From Peromyscus leucopus (lineage: Eukaryota; Chordata; Mammalia; Rodentia; Cricetidae): a stretch of DNA of 64,000 bases. How positions within the stretch are numbered: the first letter of the stretch is position 1; every line of letters starts with the position of its first letter. Under the pieces are notes generated by a model that was given only the letters and a program-made list of their open reading frames with translations, had not been told where the DNA came from and ran no database searches. Shown piece by piece: positions 36,318 to 48,078 of this stretch. The position numbers were made by a program, and so were the translations under genes. The stretch lies in assembly GCF_004664715.2 (NCBI RefSeq), contig NC_051074.1, positions 18,043,558-18,107,557 of the forward strand, read 5' to 3'.

Positions 36318-36690
36318 TTTCTTAGTTGATTCTCTATTGCCATGACAAAACACCATAACCAAGGCAACTTAGAAAAGAAAGTATTCAATTTGGAGGCTTA
36401 TAGTTTCAGAGGTTTAGAGTCCATGATCATTATGGTCGGGCACATGACAGCAGGCAACAGGCATGGTACTGGAACAGAAGCTAAGAGCTCACATCTGATC
36501 CACAAGCATGAAGTAAAGAGGATGAGATGGGACCTAGCATGGGTTTTTTGAAACTTTGAAGCCAACCTCCAGTGACACACCTCCTCCAACAAGGCCACAC
36601 CTCCTAGTCCTTCCCAAACAGTTCCCACCAACTGGGGACCAAGCATTCAAATACATGAGCCTATGGAGGCCATTCACATTCAAATCACTG
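36318..36690 (-). mobile_element. MaLR LTR, ORR1-like, nested
   Basis: The plus strand reads cttagttgattctctattgc, catgacaaaacaccataacc, agtttcagaggtttagagtc, catgatcattatggtcgggc, a cagtgacacacctcctccaa segment, aaggccacacctcctagtcc and a gaccaagcattcaaatacat segment. It is the same family as 33619-33977. It lies inside another MaLR-like LTR. Confidence 0.7.
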
Positions 36691-36826
36691 TTTCTCTCAC
36701 AGGGCCCCAACATAAAGCCAAGCCACCAGTGACTGAAAAGCCCTAAATGAAACCAAAGTAAACCTTTCCTCCACAAGCTGTTTCTCTTGGGCATTTGATC
36801 ACAGCAGCCACAGGTTAACACTCCCC
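36691..36826 (+). mobile_element. MaLR-like LTR, 3' part (split)
   Basis: gggccccaacataaagccaa, gccaccagtgactgaaaagc, aaagtaaacctttcctccac, aagctgtttctcttgggcat and ttgatcacagcagccacagg then ttaacac match the 3' end of rodent MaLR LTRs and continue the piece that ends at 36317. Confidence 0.65.
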
Positions 36827-37954
36827 CATATAAACCTCCAGCTCCACAGACACCAGATTGTAAATACTACCATCCTTGTCCTTTCCCTAGACAGCTCTAT
36901 GCACTATATGCTTGGGAAACTTATTTTCATTATAGAAGGAGGGCTGTAGTGAAGATTAACTTTATCTTGGACAGAGAGATATATTATAGATGAATGAATG
37001 TGTGTGTACAAGTGTTTGTATGTCTACACACAGGGAAAAACCTTCCTCCAAACACTCCCAGTGCTCTGAGAATTTTACAATCCAAAGTCCTTTCAAAAGA
37101 CACACTGACAAAAGGTAACATTGTTCGTGGGCTCTTCCCCACACCTGTTAGCAGTTGAATCTAATTATTCAGCAGCTGGTCCTAATTTGAGATTCTCTCA
37201 CTATACCTCATTATTCCTGTTTCATGAATGTTTTTTCTTCTGGTTTCATGCCGCTCTTTCTGCTTCTGCACAATGTATATATCTTTAAACTAAAAGGACA
37301 TGCTTTGAAAGAATTCTGGAGGAGACATTAACATTATTTCTTTACATACTACTTTGCAGTTGAATTTATTTAAACTGACAGTCGTGATCATTGGGAATGG
37401 AAAATTTTAAGGGCAAGAAAAGCTCTACTACTTGGCTACTTTCGCTGTTTGAAATCTTTTTCTGGTCTGTGGGTAGTTTAACTGAACTCATAAAGGATTG
37501 TTTTCTTAGTAGATATTTGTGAACTGGAATGCTAAGGATTGTCCTTTTGTGGGTAGAGGAAGATCCTCTTCCTGGATTGGAAACCAGGATTAGCTCGATA
37601 GTTTCACAAAACAAAATTGATCAGTTAGTAGAACAGACTGGATGATAATGGCAAAAACTTTAAAATGTAAAGTATAAAGAGAAAGTAATGATTGCACAAA
37701 CACACACCCAAAACAAACATATATGAGATGGTCACATATGAGCATCAACTCATCAAGTGAAGAGCTGAGTGTTTACTCGTAAATCAAAGTGAAACTTTCC
37801 CTAAATACATTATGTACAATCCAGGGCAATGTATAGTTTTCAGCCCAAAGTCTTTCTAAAGTGCCAGAGCATTAAATAATCATGAGCCAAATCCTAAATG
37901 AAGTAAATACAGAGGTCGGTAATTACATTTAAAATCCATTAAAAAGCAAATCAA
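36827..37954. other. Unclassified sequence
   Basis: No gene or confident repeat. Frames at 36962-37144 and 37366-37614 (minus) lack domains. Confidence 0.45.
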
Positions 37955-38040
37955 GGTTCTGGGGATGTGTTCCAGTGATAGAATGCAGATCTATCTTGTG
38001 TGAGGCTCTGGTTTTGATCTCCTGGACACTTCTCCCCATC
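37955..38040 (+). mobile_element. ID-like SINE with purine tail
   Basis: ggttctggggatgtgttcca, gtgatagaatgcagatctat, cttgtgtgaggctctggttt and tgatctcctggac follow the ID/BC1-type head with readable A- and B-box regions. The tail is the purine microsatellite that follows. Confidence 0.65.
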
Positions 38041-38041
38041 A

Positions 38042-38131
38042 GAGAAAGGAAGGAAGGAAGGAAGGAAGGGAGGGAGGGAGGGAGGGAGGGAGGGAGGGAG
38101 GGAGGGAGGGAGGGAGGGAGGAAGGAAGGAA
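38042..38131. repeat. (GGAA)n-(GGGA)n-(GGAA)n microsatellite
   Basis: GGAA units flank about 13 GGGA units (about 38068-38120). The many GGG runs with single-base loops make a strong G-quadruplex candidate on the plus strand. Confidence 0.97.
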
Positions 38132-38415
38132 AAAAACTATCCGTCAGCTTTCTCTATGAAAATAACTTCGTAAAAAACAAAACTTAACTTGCTATTTGTT
38201 TATTAACCCTAGAAATCCAGTATTTTCTTTTACTTTTCCTGAGTTATCAAGAGTAGAGTCTTTCATGTCACATTGCAAGAAAATTTGTTTAAAAATAAAC
38301 ACCTCAGCACCTACATATAGCACCCAAACTACATAAAAACAGGCTTGTATGGATCATTAGCTAAATGAGTTTTGATATTTAGTGACCACAGAGAGCTAAT
38401 AGCAATCTCAACCAG

Positions 38416-38826
38416 TGTGCAGGCTAGTTTTTATGTCAACTTGATGCAAGCTAGGGTCCTCTGAGAAGAGGAAATCTTATTTGAGAATAAGCCTCCACAG
38501 GATTGCCCTGTAGGCAAGTCTGTAGGGCATTTTCTTGATTGATGATTGATGTCAGAGGGCCAAGCTCACTGTGGGGAGTGCCATTCTGGGTGGTGGTCCT
38601 GGGTACTATTAGAAAGCAGGCTGAACCAGCCATGATGACTAAGCCAGTAAGCAGCACTCCTGAATGGCTTCTGCTTCAGATCCTGCATCCAAGTTCCTAC
38701 CTTGAGTTCCTGCCTTGACTTACCTAGATGATGAGCTATGAGCTATAACATGAAATAAACTCTTTCTTTCCCAGGTTGCTTTTGGTCATAATAATTTTCA
38801 TAACAATAGAAATCCTAACTAAGGCA
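38416..38826 (+). mobile_element. LTR-like rodent repeat, full length
   Basis: The repeat begins tgtgcaggctagtttttatg, then tcaacttgatgcaagctagg, gattgccctgtaggcaagtc, attttcttgattgatgattg, tggtggtcctgggtactatt and gaaataaactctttctttcc, and ends aaatcctaactaaggca. TG...CA limits, length of about 411 bp and an AATAAA-type signal 75 bases from the end suggest an LTR. It shares its 3' end style with MaLR LTRs. A minus-strand fragment is at 16093-16245. Confidence 0.65.
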
Positions 38827-38862
38827 ATCAAGATATCCAAAACTATCTTGGAAGTAAGGGTT

Positions 38863-38865
<3 letters not shown>

Positions 38866-38893
<28 letters not shown>
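38866..38893. repeat. (TTTTG)n microsatellite
   Basis: A T run followed by about five TTTTG units; an open frame on the minus strand here reads only as NKTKQ repeats. Confidence 0.9.
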
Positions 38894-38896
<3 letters not shown>

Positions 38897-39311
38897 TGAC
38901 TTCTATTCCTAAATCACTGAATGGCAAAGTTCACTAAGATCACATATTTTCATAGCACTGACTCACATTCATTTATACCTGCAAAAAATTCTTTCTTTCC
39001 CTTCAGACACGTACAGAACATCAATTCATCATGCTGCCATGATACATTTTTCCAGTTATTCCATGCCTGAGCAGCTTTCCAGAGTCATTTTTAAATCTCT
39101 TTTGCTTTTCACCAAATGACTGGTACTCCTCTAAACAGGCAATAGGTACTGTGCAGGTTAATATTGGGTCTGAACGTTATTAGAAAATATTTATGCTACC
39201 TGCCCTTAAATCTCTAGTTAATAGTACACATTTACCCTTCAGTGATGAGAGCAGAGAGCAGATGGGTTGCGAGAGTTCATATGTCTAACTACAATCAGGA
39301 TATTCACCCTG

Positions 39312-39314
<3 letters not shown>

Positions 39315-39362
<48 letters not shown>

Positions 39363-39402
39363 TGTATGTGCATTATATATGTGTGTGTGTGTGTGTGTGT
39401 AT
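39315..39402. repeat. Two (TG)n arrays
   Basis: About 23 TG units (39315-39361), a short spacer with tctgtatgtgcattatatat, then about 10 more TG units. Confidence 0.95.
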
Positions 39403-41370
39403 GTCGCTAGAATATGCAGTGTCTGTACTCACTAAAACGGACAATTTTTGTGAATATTTATAACACTGAATTGAATAATTAGAACTGCATTAATTTGTCT
39501 CACTATTAATGGCGTTAGTTTTGGATTTACCTATTAGTGTTCTTATAAATCTCATTAATAGATGTAACAGAGGTCCTCTTAACAGTGTGCCCTCAGTAAT
39601 TCTGCAACCATAGCAATAGAAAACATTGAAGTGTCTTGAGACAATTTTCTTAAAATAGTGTTTCTATGGCTTACTAGATATTTATTGCAACACTGTGTTA
39701 TGTCTTTATCTTTCTTAATGCAGAATTAGCATTGATATTGGCTTCAAGAGAGAATTATTGACTAGAAAGAGTGCCCAAATAATGAAGAAGGAACATATTT
39801 ACTCACTCTTCTTTGACTGAGTAGCATACTTGTAATGATTTTACAGAATGAATACAAGCTGTAGAATTGGGTAAATATTCACCTCAAATTTACAGTTGAC
39901 TAATTAGATTTTTGCCTGGCTTTTCAATTGTTGCTAGTTTAGAGAAAGGTATATTTTTAAAGACTGAATTAAAACAGTAGGGTGACAGTATAAAACCATA
40001 AACATGAATCCATACTGTCTCAGTTCATCATTTATTATTCCTTCTTCTGACAGAACCCTACCAAGTTGGTGGAAAGGGTCTACATCCAACTTGACCCCTA
40101 GCCGCAGCTCTCCCTCTGTCATAGTAAGACAGCGTAACCACAAACAGGAACCTTTGCTTTGGGGGAATCAGTTTCCTCAAAGTAGAACTTGACCACAATG
40201 AGCTATGATTATTCTGTGATCTTTGTTTTCCTGATCACACTGACTTCTAGTTCCAGTGCCTGGCATACTGTCAACTCAACAAGTGCTAGTCAAATGGATC
40301 AAGAGAATGAAGCTTTGAAAAAGACATTTTACTCTGTCCCACCATGACACAACAGACCGTTCAACACCAGCAAGATAAAATGTAATATGAGTTGGTATTG
40401 GTCATATTGCGGGCAAGACTCTAAAAACACACCTTAGTTGACTATATAGTCAACCCATGACTCCATGGGGACAGGATGTCTCTGGTGGGGATGCTTGGAC
40501 AGCTGCTCCAATATATCAATCAAGCTGAGATTCTATAATATAATTCAGTCCTGTACCTGGTGCCTTGAAGGGATGAGAAAATTGGGTGACTTCCCTCAAG
40601 CATTGAGTCCATCTCCTGCCAGTTTCAAAGAACATGCTTTCAACAAAATAAAAATACGGAGTCCCAACATACACAAAAGGAGGAACATGGTAATTTGTTC
40701 AAGTAAATACTTGTTACTGCAAAAAGTTCTGGATGTTGGGGAGAAACCTGCCTTCATCTTCCAGGGGTCTTCATGACTCACAGCTTTCACATTGATCTCC
40801 TTTGATCATGAGCACTCTGTGTTGTGGGCAGGGCAGGAGCTCCATGTGTATTTTAGAGGTGAGGGAAGAGTATCCAAAGGGTAGGCAGTAGCCTGGAGGT
40901 CAATGGTGATAAAGTGCTGGTGTCAGTCAGCACTCTGACTTCTGACACGGGGCCATTTCAACATCCCATAATGATTCTTATCTCCAGATGGATGAAGAGT
41001 CTTTTGACCCTGGCTTATGGTTTTGGCACAGTCTCTTCCGCCTTTGTGATGGCTGCCAAACTTGGTTATTGTCTCAGAGACTTGCTACTTAAAAATGATC
41101 ACGGAAAGCCAAACCCAAGGGGTAGTAGGTAATGAAGAGACTGCTGAGGGATCAGCTCTCTCTCTAAAGGCCTCCAGTGAGGTTCAAATCAGTTTCTGAC
41201 AACACCCAAGTGACTGCCTTTGCAGCTATAAAAATAAGCTAAGTGTAAAACAAATGAGCAAACTGATACAGTGCTTAGAGAACATTAACATCTGGGCAAT
41301 TTATTTCTAAATCTAAACTCAAATTTTGCATCCAACAAATAGTTAGTATACTAATTATGGTCTTAATTCC
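39403..41370. other. Mostly unique sequence
   Basis: No gene is supported. An L2/MIR-end-like piece (ccagtgcctggcatactgtc, then aacaagtgctagtcaaatgg) lies at 40252-40296. The 103-codon frame at 40465-40776 has no recognisable domain. Confidence 0.45.
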
Positions 41371-41387
41371 AATTATTTCTTTTACAC

Positions 41388-41579
41388 TGGGTGGTGGTGA
41401 CACACACCTTTAATCCCAGCACTTGGGAGGCAGAGCCAGGCAGATCTGTGAGTTCGAGACCAACCTGGTCTACAGAGCAAGATCCAGGACAGGAACCAAA
41501 ACTACACAGAGAAAGCCTGTCTTGAAAAAAAAAGAAAGGAAGAAAGAAAGAAAGCAAAAAAAAAAAGAAGAAGAAAACT
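41388..41579 (+). mobile_element. B1 SINE, older subfamily
   Basis: ctgggtggtggtgacacaca, cctttaatcccagcacttgg, gaggcagagccaggcagatc, then ctacagagcaagatccagga, caggaaccaaaactacacag and agaaagcctgtcttgaaaaa, with a GAAA-rich tail. The middle differs from the ctaccaagtgag copies elsewhere in the window, so this is another subfamily. The duplication aattatttcttttacac (41371-41387) matches 41580-41596 in 15 of 17 bases. Confidence 0.93.
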
Positions 41580-41869
41580 AATTACCTCTTTTACACAGAC
41601 CAAATAAATAAATAAATAAATAACCTGCCTCTTTTCATAACAAAACATTTACATAAACTCAAGAGATATGTAAGGTATCATAATTAACAGACAGCCTTCA
41701 GAACCTTGTCCTTCCCAAAAGTGTTGATCTTTTATTGTAGAACTAATTGTTTCCTTGGTATTGTGTTTTTCAGTTCCTAAGAAAACAGCTTAAAAATTGT
41801 AAGTGGTTAACAGAAATTAGCACCTAGTTTGCATCTCAAGGGAGCTGTTTATGCAAACTAGTCATGCAC

Positions 41870-41945
41870 CAGCACAGTGCTTTCCTTATGTAGGTGTTTA
41901 ATTAATATTTGGTGAATGATTGACAGAATAAATGATGCAATGACC
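41870..41945 (+). mobile_element. L2/MIR-end-like fragment
   Basis: ccttatgtaggtgtttaatt, then aatatttggtgaatgattga and cagaataaatgatgcaatga resemble the 3' end shared by old LINE2/MIR copies (gtaggtgctcaataaatat, then ttgttgaatgaatga). Confidence 0.5.
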
Positions 41946-42029
41946 TGTGAGCATACACTGTCTTCATCCTGATGTGTGACTTCCAGCAGAGAATTAGAGG
42001 GTCATGAGGTAAAGACTATGGCCTTTAAC

Positions 42030-42195
42030 ACAAAGGTTCTAGTCATCAGTACTAAATAACTAAATGACTTAGGCCAATATGTATGACTCACCAGGGTGCT
42101 TAGGTTTCTCAACAATAGAGTAAGTGTGGATAAGAATTTAAAATCATCTCTGAAGTTACTTCCAGTGCTAGTGTTTCATAATTCTAGTTTGAAAA
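42030..42195 (+). mobile_element. MIR-like fragment
   Basis: ctaaatgacttaggccaata, then gtgcttaggtttctcaacaa and tagagtaagtgtggataaga resemble the MIR core (gtgaccttgggcaagt, a cctcagtttcctcatctg region, a taaaatggggataa region). Diverged, low certainty. Confidence 0.4.
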
Positions 42196-42467
42196 ACTAT
42201 CTGCCAAAGAAAAATATTACTCTCACCAGAAAATAAATATGATTGAAGAGTGATCCCGACAGAGGCTTAGGTTTCAGCTTTAAATGTGTCTAGGGGGTTA
42301 AGAATCTTAACGATTATAATTGAAGACAACGAGGACTTCCCAGATTCTAACAGAGACTGCTTTTAGCACATTATCATCTATTACAGCACCCTATAAAGGG
42401 ACTGTGGTGGAGACACCAGAGGAGACTCTAAGGAAAACTAAACTCCATATTGCATTTATTGCATTCT

Positions 42468-42470
<3 letters not shown>

Positions 42471-42546
<76 letters not shown>

Positions 42547-42562
42547 CTCCCTCCCTCCCTCT
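42471..42562. repeat. (TC)n microsatellite
   Basis: About 33 TC units, one interruption at 42538-42539, then more TC and a ctccctccctccct tail. A pure pyrimidine strand of over 90 bp can form an intramolecular triplex. Confidence 0.97.
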
Positions 42563-42713
42563 AACCTTCTCCATCACTATCTCCCTCTTCCTCTCCCTTC
42601 CCCCATTCATTCTTTGACAAAGCAAATGTAGGAAAGGAAAACGCATCTATATTGAACTATTTTGAAATTCCAGAACTTGGAGATGATGCCTACAATGTGC
42701 AATCTACATGTGC

Positions 42714-42759
42714 AAATAAATAAATAAATAGATAGATAAATAAATAAATAAATAAAAAA
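42714..42759. repeat. (AAAT)n microsatellite
   Basis: About ten AAAT units with one GATA interruption. A shorter run of the same unit is at 41604-41622. Confidence 0.93.
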
Positions 42760-43410
42760 TTAAAAACTCAATAAACCTAAAGAAGCAAATATGTGGAAAT
42801 AGAGCCCTGCATAGGACTCTGAGTTTTTAGAGAAACTAGCCACTCAAACAAGTTTTTCAACCAGACACCAAAAAATGGTGCTGAGACCCCAAGAACTATA
42901 CCCTACAAAAGACCACAGAGAAGTCAAATGGATTCCCTCAGTTTCTGAGGGGGTGGGCCAAGGTGATGGGGCACCAAGCAGGAACTCTAACCATGAGGAG
43001 CTCTGAGGAGTAAGTAGTGATCCCCTGCAAAAAACTAAACCTTTAACCAGGGCTATCTGCCTGAGCCAAGGAGCCTGCCAGTCCAGACTCCTCTTACCAT
43101 GCCACAGCACTTGAAAAAAATCAGGCAACTGTGTGTGGGAGAGGGTGCCATGGGCAGAGAGCCAGAGAGAGAACATAACACAGGGAAGCATGTTCCTCCA
43201 ACTGAGATCTTCAAAGACTTTCTTTTTTCCAATTCCTCCCATGGGAAGCCTTCCCCTTTCTTTGTTTCCTCAGTGATACTCAAAAAAGTTTACCTCATGT
43301 ACCTAAAATATGGGCTAGATTTAAAAAAAAAAATGGCCCCCACTTGAATGCTCATATGTACCCATTGTATGTAGAGATGGGTTTTTCAGAGGATTAAAAC
43401 ATGAAAATCT
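42760..43410. other. Unclassified sequence with longest non-repeat frame
   Basis: A minus-strand frame of 132 codons (42844-43242) is the longest one outside recognised repeats. Its product is rich in L, S and W. I see no domain, signal peptide or nearby exon context. An overlapping plus-strand frame is also open. I treat it as chance. Confidence 0.4.
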
Positions 43411-43539
43411 CAGTGTGGTGGTACACATCTGCTATCCCAGCATTTGGGAGGTGGAGGAAGATCAGGAATTCCAGGTTACCCTTGGCTATACAGTGAGCTT
43501 GAGGTTAGCCTGAGCTATATGAGAGCTGGTCGAAATAAA
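43411..43539 (+). mobile_element. B1/B4-type SINE, diverged
   Basis: tcagtgtggtggtacacatc, tgctatcccagcatttggga, ggtggaggaagatcaggaat, tccaggttacccttggctat, acagtgagcttgaggttagc, then ctgagctatatgagagctgg. A 7SL-derived element with the acagtgagctt form typical of older B1/B4-related copies. Confidence 0.8.
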
Positions 43540-43907
43540 AAAGCAAATTAACTTTTCTTAATTTTTAAGAACTATGAGCAAGACATCATAATAACAGTAA
43601 AAAGCTATCAATCCCAGAGAGGAAATGATGAAGCAATCAACAACCATGACAAGGTGTAATAAACAACCTACCCAAGTTGGGACAAAAACCAGTGCTGAGG
43701 GGTCAAGATCAACTTCTTTGGAACTGAGATGGCAGGTAGAAGGGTACAAAGCAGCAGCAGAGGCATGCCTGGGAGGAAGCTCTCTTTTTCTCCATCCTTC
43801 CCAACACAACTCAAAAGTCCGTCACTTGGCATAAGGTTTCACTGACTCGGGTCCCCGGCAGCCTCACTTCCACTTTAGTGGTGTGTCCTCTCTCAGCCTT
43901 AATGCAG

Positions 43908-44127
43908 CAGTTCTCAACATGTGGGTCGAGACCCCTTTGAAGTTGAATGACCCTTTCACAGGGGTCGCCTAAGACCATCTGAAAACGCAGACGTTACAGT
44001 ACAGTTCATAACATAGCAAAATTACAGTTGTGATGTAGCAACAAAAATAACGTTATGGTGGAGGGGTCACCACAACGTGAGGAACTGTATTCGAGGGCTG
44101 TAGCATTAGGAAGGTTGAGAACCACTG
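43908..44127 (+). mobile_element. URR1-like hAT-Charlie DNA transposon
   Basis: A near-complete copy of 220 bp. It starts cagttctcaacatgtgggtc, then gacccctttgaagttgaatg, accctttcacaggggtcgcc, taagaccatctgaaaacgca and gtggaggggtcaccacaacg, and ends gaaggttgagaaccactg-like (44110-44127). The terminal inverted repeats of the CAGTGGTTCTCAACC type are clear. Non-autonomous, with no transposase frame. Confidence 0.9.
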
Positions 44128-44885
44128 ACTCGGTTGTCTTCATTCCTTACTTCCCTTCTGCCGTGATCCTTTCTGCTTTGGGCTTTACCTCTGCTGTGTC
44201 TTCTTCTTAGAGCGTTTGTCTTTCCCCTCCCCGCCCCCCAGCTTAGCTCCTGGGCCCTTCCTCAGAGCCCCATTCACTCCTCTCCTAAGGTATCCCCCTT
44301 CTCTGTTCTCACCAGGTTAACACCTCCTTTTGTTCCCATAAGAGCTCCGTACCTGCCCCTCACACCACTTACACTGATAGATAAACATGTCATTTGTAGG
44401 ATTAGTTATTGACAGTTAAGGCCAAGAAGGTAGAGACTTTATCTGTCTCCACACCATTGTTATCTACAGTATCTAGATCTGGGCAGGTAAACAGTAGATC
44501 CTCATTAGCAATGTTTTCAGGGAATGATGGACATCTGTGACTAATCGTCCAGCTCTTTCTCAGGAGATGGAAAGTCAAACACACTATTCAAAGTCTCAAG
44601 TTGCTGAGCCTCTAGACTTCTAATCCCAGCATTCTCATCCTGCCTGAGCATACATAACTCTAAAGCTTGTTCAGAGGCCAAGTGACACAATCCAGTTTCG
44701 TTGCTGGACAAAAGGTGATTGAGATGAGAGACAATGGGAATTATTCATTGGGTCATAGAAACAGTGGATCATAAGTGAGAAATTGAGAAATGAAAGGCTA
44801 AAGCTCAAAAGAAACACCAGTGAGTGGGAGGTGTGGGTAATATATTAATACAGGGATGACAGGTGGGTCTGGCTGCTAAGTCAGA

Positions 44886-44887
<2 letters not shown>
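44128..44887. other. Unclassified sequence
   Basis: A pyrimidine-rich patch at 44220-44340, otherwise nothing recognised. Confidence 0.45.

Positions 44888-44928
<41 letters not shown>
44888..44928. repeat. (CA)n microsatellite
   Basis: About 20 CA units. Confidence 0.97.
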
Positions 44929-45908
44929 ACAGCACAGAGGATGAGACTCCACAAATAAACACACGTACATGTACTGTAGCTAATTAATAGAAAAGGTTCT
45001 TCTGAGGAACAAATGAATGTTCTGGAAGGCACAATAGGGCCAAAGTTTTATTTAATTGATTTTGGATCACAAATTCTTCTTGGAGGAGAGGAGGAGATAT
45101 AATGAGGGTAAAGCTGGAAGATGGATTTTATTGATGTTTTCATATTTGGGAAGTTATACTTAACAATGATGTGTGTACAATTGATTTTTTTTTAAGGTCA
45201 AGTCCTTAAAAAAAAATAATGGACAAACTAGAAGGCACAAAAATGGCTTGTGTCTGGTGAAGTGTTGAGAGTTGGAGATGAGAGAGGGGCTCCATGCTGG
45301 TACCTCGCTCTTCTCTTCAGCCAGATCACATCTTGGACACAATCCTGCCTTTCAACCAGCGCCAGTTCCAGTGAGGAGGTGTGAGTCTAGGGCCAAGGCT
45401 GAAGCACGAGGTTGATGAACACAAAGGGTAGGGCTGCCTCAGCCTAAACAGAGAAGGCAAGGTCTCTTTTATATTTCCGCTGAAAGAAGCGCAATGTTTT
45501 AACTCAAAACTGGAGGGCTATTAGTTTCCCCACCAAAAGAAAAAGAGTCTCAAATGTGGGATTCCACATAGCAGGGCTGCTTTTGAACTCCCCAGCCCTC
45601 AACATCTGCAGCCGTTTCTATTCTTCAAGCGTTGCCAACTTCTGCTTTAAGGACTGATATCTCCGTGCACACATGGGTTCTGGCAGACTCCGCTCAGTAC
45701 AACAGGCTGCGGGAAGCCGAGTCAGCAAGGAGAGGGGTGAAGGGTTCTTCACACATGGCTTTAACTTTGCTTTGTGTCTGGATCTCCGCCTACAGAATAG
45801 CTTCAGAATGTACAAATACAGCATGCAAGGTACAAATGTGCCCTGAATCTTCTGTAAAAATAACCTCCAGGCCGATGTAAGGATGATTAAATAGCAAGTA
45901 TCAAAGGA
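44929..45908. other. Unique sequence
   Basis: No gene or confident repeat. The part from 45540 to 45880 has open frames on both strands (82 and 68 codons) and a somewhat higher GC content, but no domain or splice pattern I can defend. Confidence 0.45.
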
Positions 45909-46012
45909 AGGGCCAGGGAAATGGCTCAGTGGGCAAAAGCAAGACTTTTCTGAGCTGAGTTCTATCTCCAGGACCTGCCTGGTAAAACAAACTCACCAGA
46001 AATTGTCCCCTA

Positions 46013-46063
<51 letters not shown>

Positions 46064-46110
46064 ATCACACACAAATAAGTGAATAAATGTAAGAATAAAT
46101 AAATAAAATT
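45909..46110 (+). mobile_element. B2-like SINE with (CA)n tail
   Basis: agggccagggaaatggctca, gtgggcaaaagcaagacttt, tctgagctgagttctatctc (B-box region), then ccaggacctgcctggtaaaa and a 47-base CA tract (46016-46062) with an AATAAATAAATAAAATTAAG tail. Complete, with CA tract at the usual place in this family. Confidence 0.8.
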
Positions 46111-48078
46111 AAGAACAGTAAGCAAATACTCTCCAAGCATCCAAAGGAACACTGTTTCCTGATATCAGAGGAGGAACCATGCCTTTATAGCTGATTTTTA
46201 TGTAGAAACAGCTTAGTGTGGGGCATAGCAGACACAGTGCAAGCTTTGGCCTCACATGACTTTTGAACCCTAGCTGGGCAATCATGAAAGAGTTGCTGAT
46301 CCCTTTTGAGGTTTTCCTCTTTTGCTTTTTTCCCTCAGTTTTCCAATTTTGCTTCATATAAACAGAGAACGGCAAGTGGACACTTCAGAAATCTTGGGAA
46401 GGGTTGGAGGTAATAACCCAAAGCAGACATGCAAAGTCTCGAGTGGAACACGCACTCATCTGATGGCCACTACACTCACACATCACAATAAAAAGAACAT
46501 AAAGACGTTGCTTCCTCTGTTGGTATTTTTAACAGTCATTACTGGGATCGTCAACCTTCCATTGGTAAGAATGAATCAGCTCAGATAGACTGATCTGGTC
46601 AGTGGCAAGCTGATCTCTATCCAGATTCCTGATTCAATCAGCTATTTCCCAGTAGCTTTTCTTTTATAAAGGGGTAGTGAGGACGGCCTCCATACCCTCA
46701 AAAGCTTCAGCAGGTGAACTGTGCCTCAGTCATAGCAAAGACACAGACCCATGGAAGTTCTTGAGCTCAGCTTCCTTTGGCCTATCTACTTGTGTTTCCA
46801 AATGCTTTAAAATACAGTGAAGGAAAAATGCATTTTGTTTGAGATTTATAAATCCTATTGAAGTAGCAACATCTGAATATTACTACCTATCACTTTTTTG
46901 AGGAGAATTCCCTAATCTGCATTAACCCTGAGAGTACCATCCACACATAACTCCTACTTGCCAAGAGACAATCATTTTAGCCCATTCTCTGGACTTTGAG
47001 TTTTGAGTAACTAATGGAAAATTATACAGCATACTACTAAAAAAACTGTAGAATTTTATGAACAATCTATAGATTTCAATGATTTTTATCAGACTTATCT
47101 GTTGGCCCTCTGCTCTGATCAGGGACTTAAATGCTCCTGTGAGATGTATCCCTCCTTATAACTGTCCCCTAGCCTTGGCATCCTCTTTCCACATCAGTCT
47201 CCAACCGTGGACTGACTCCCGAGGGTGGGCATTACTGTCGCATAATTGGAGAGACTTTGTATTGGTTCCTACCCTCAGGGACATCTATTTTCTGTGAACT
47301 TATGCAGAGTGACTGTGTCCGCATGCGCTTATACCATTGAAACTCTATCATACTCATGTGAGATTGTTATTATCCCATCATTATTTAATCTAATTGTCTA
47401 AATGGTCACTGTTTTGCTCCTGACAATTATAGTCACATTTTATTCCTAATCCCACATAGTTCAGTATGATAAAGAAAACTCCCTATTGCTCAACATAGTA
47501 AGACAAATCTACTGATTTTTCTGAGGTTACTACCCCAGGCCTCAGGAGGAAGGGGCAGGAGGATGTTCTGTTATAGGCTAGTGTGATAATATAACCAGAC
47601 TCGGTCTTAAAACACAAAAACAACAGAAAGAACCTTAGTAATATTCTGAATAAAAAAAAAAACACAAAGGATTTCTTGGCAGACACTATTCAGTAATATT
47701 ATAAATTTTCTACAAATAAGTGTCGCATATTTATTCAAAATGGCTTTCACCAAAACTAAAGTAGTTAGCAGCCTAACACTTACACTTACAAATCTCACTC
47801 AGACTAACTTTGTGTGAGTCATGCTGACTCTGTAGCTTCCTCTCCCCTCAGCCAGGTAAGATCGTATTTGTCGTTCAGACCAGTTTCCTTTCACCTGAGA
47901 AAACTCTGCACTTTGCTCAGACATTTCTGAGTGAACCTTTTTAAAGTAAAATGGTTCCTGATTCTTCTGACATAATACAGCTCAGTGAAGATTAGAGACA
48001 CAACTTGAGACTTTGTATGTAAATAAACTCCGAATCTGTCCATAAGGACAAAGCAAACTTGTCAAAGAACTTTAGTGG
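46111..48078. other. Mostly unique sequence
   Basis: No gene or confident repeat in about 2 kb; frames of 60-88 codons on both strands have no recognisable domain. Confidence 0.45.

Noticed and set aside
40465..40776. 103-codon plus-strand frame, checked as possible exon or processed pseudogene
   Set aside because: No recognisable family, no poly-A tail or target duplication, and no defensible splice sites.
42320..42631. 103-codon frame with an LS-repeat segment resembling a membrane stretch
   Set aside because: The hydrophobic segment comes from the TC microsatellite.
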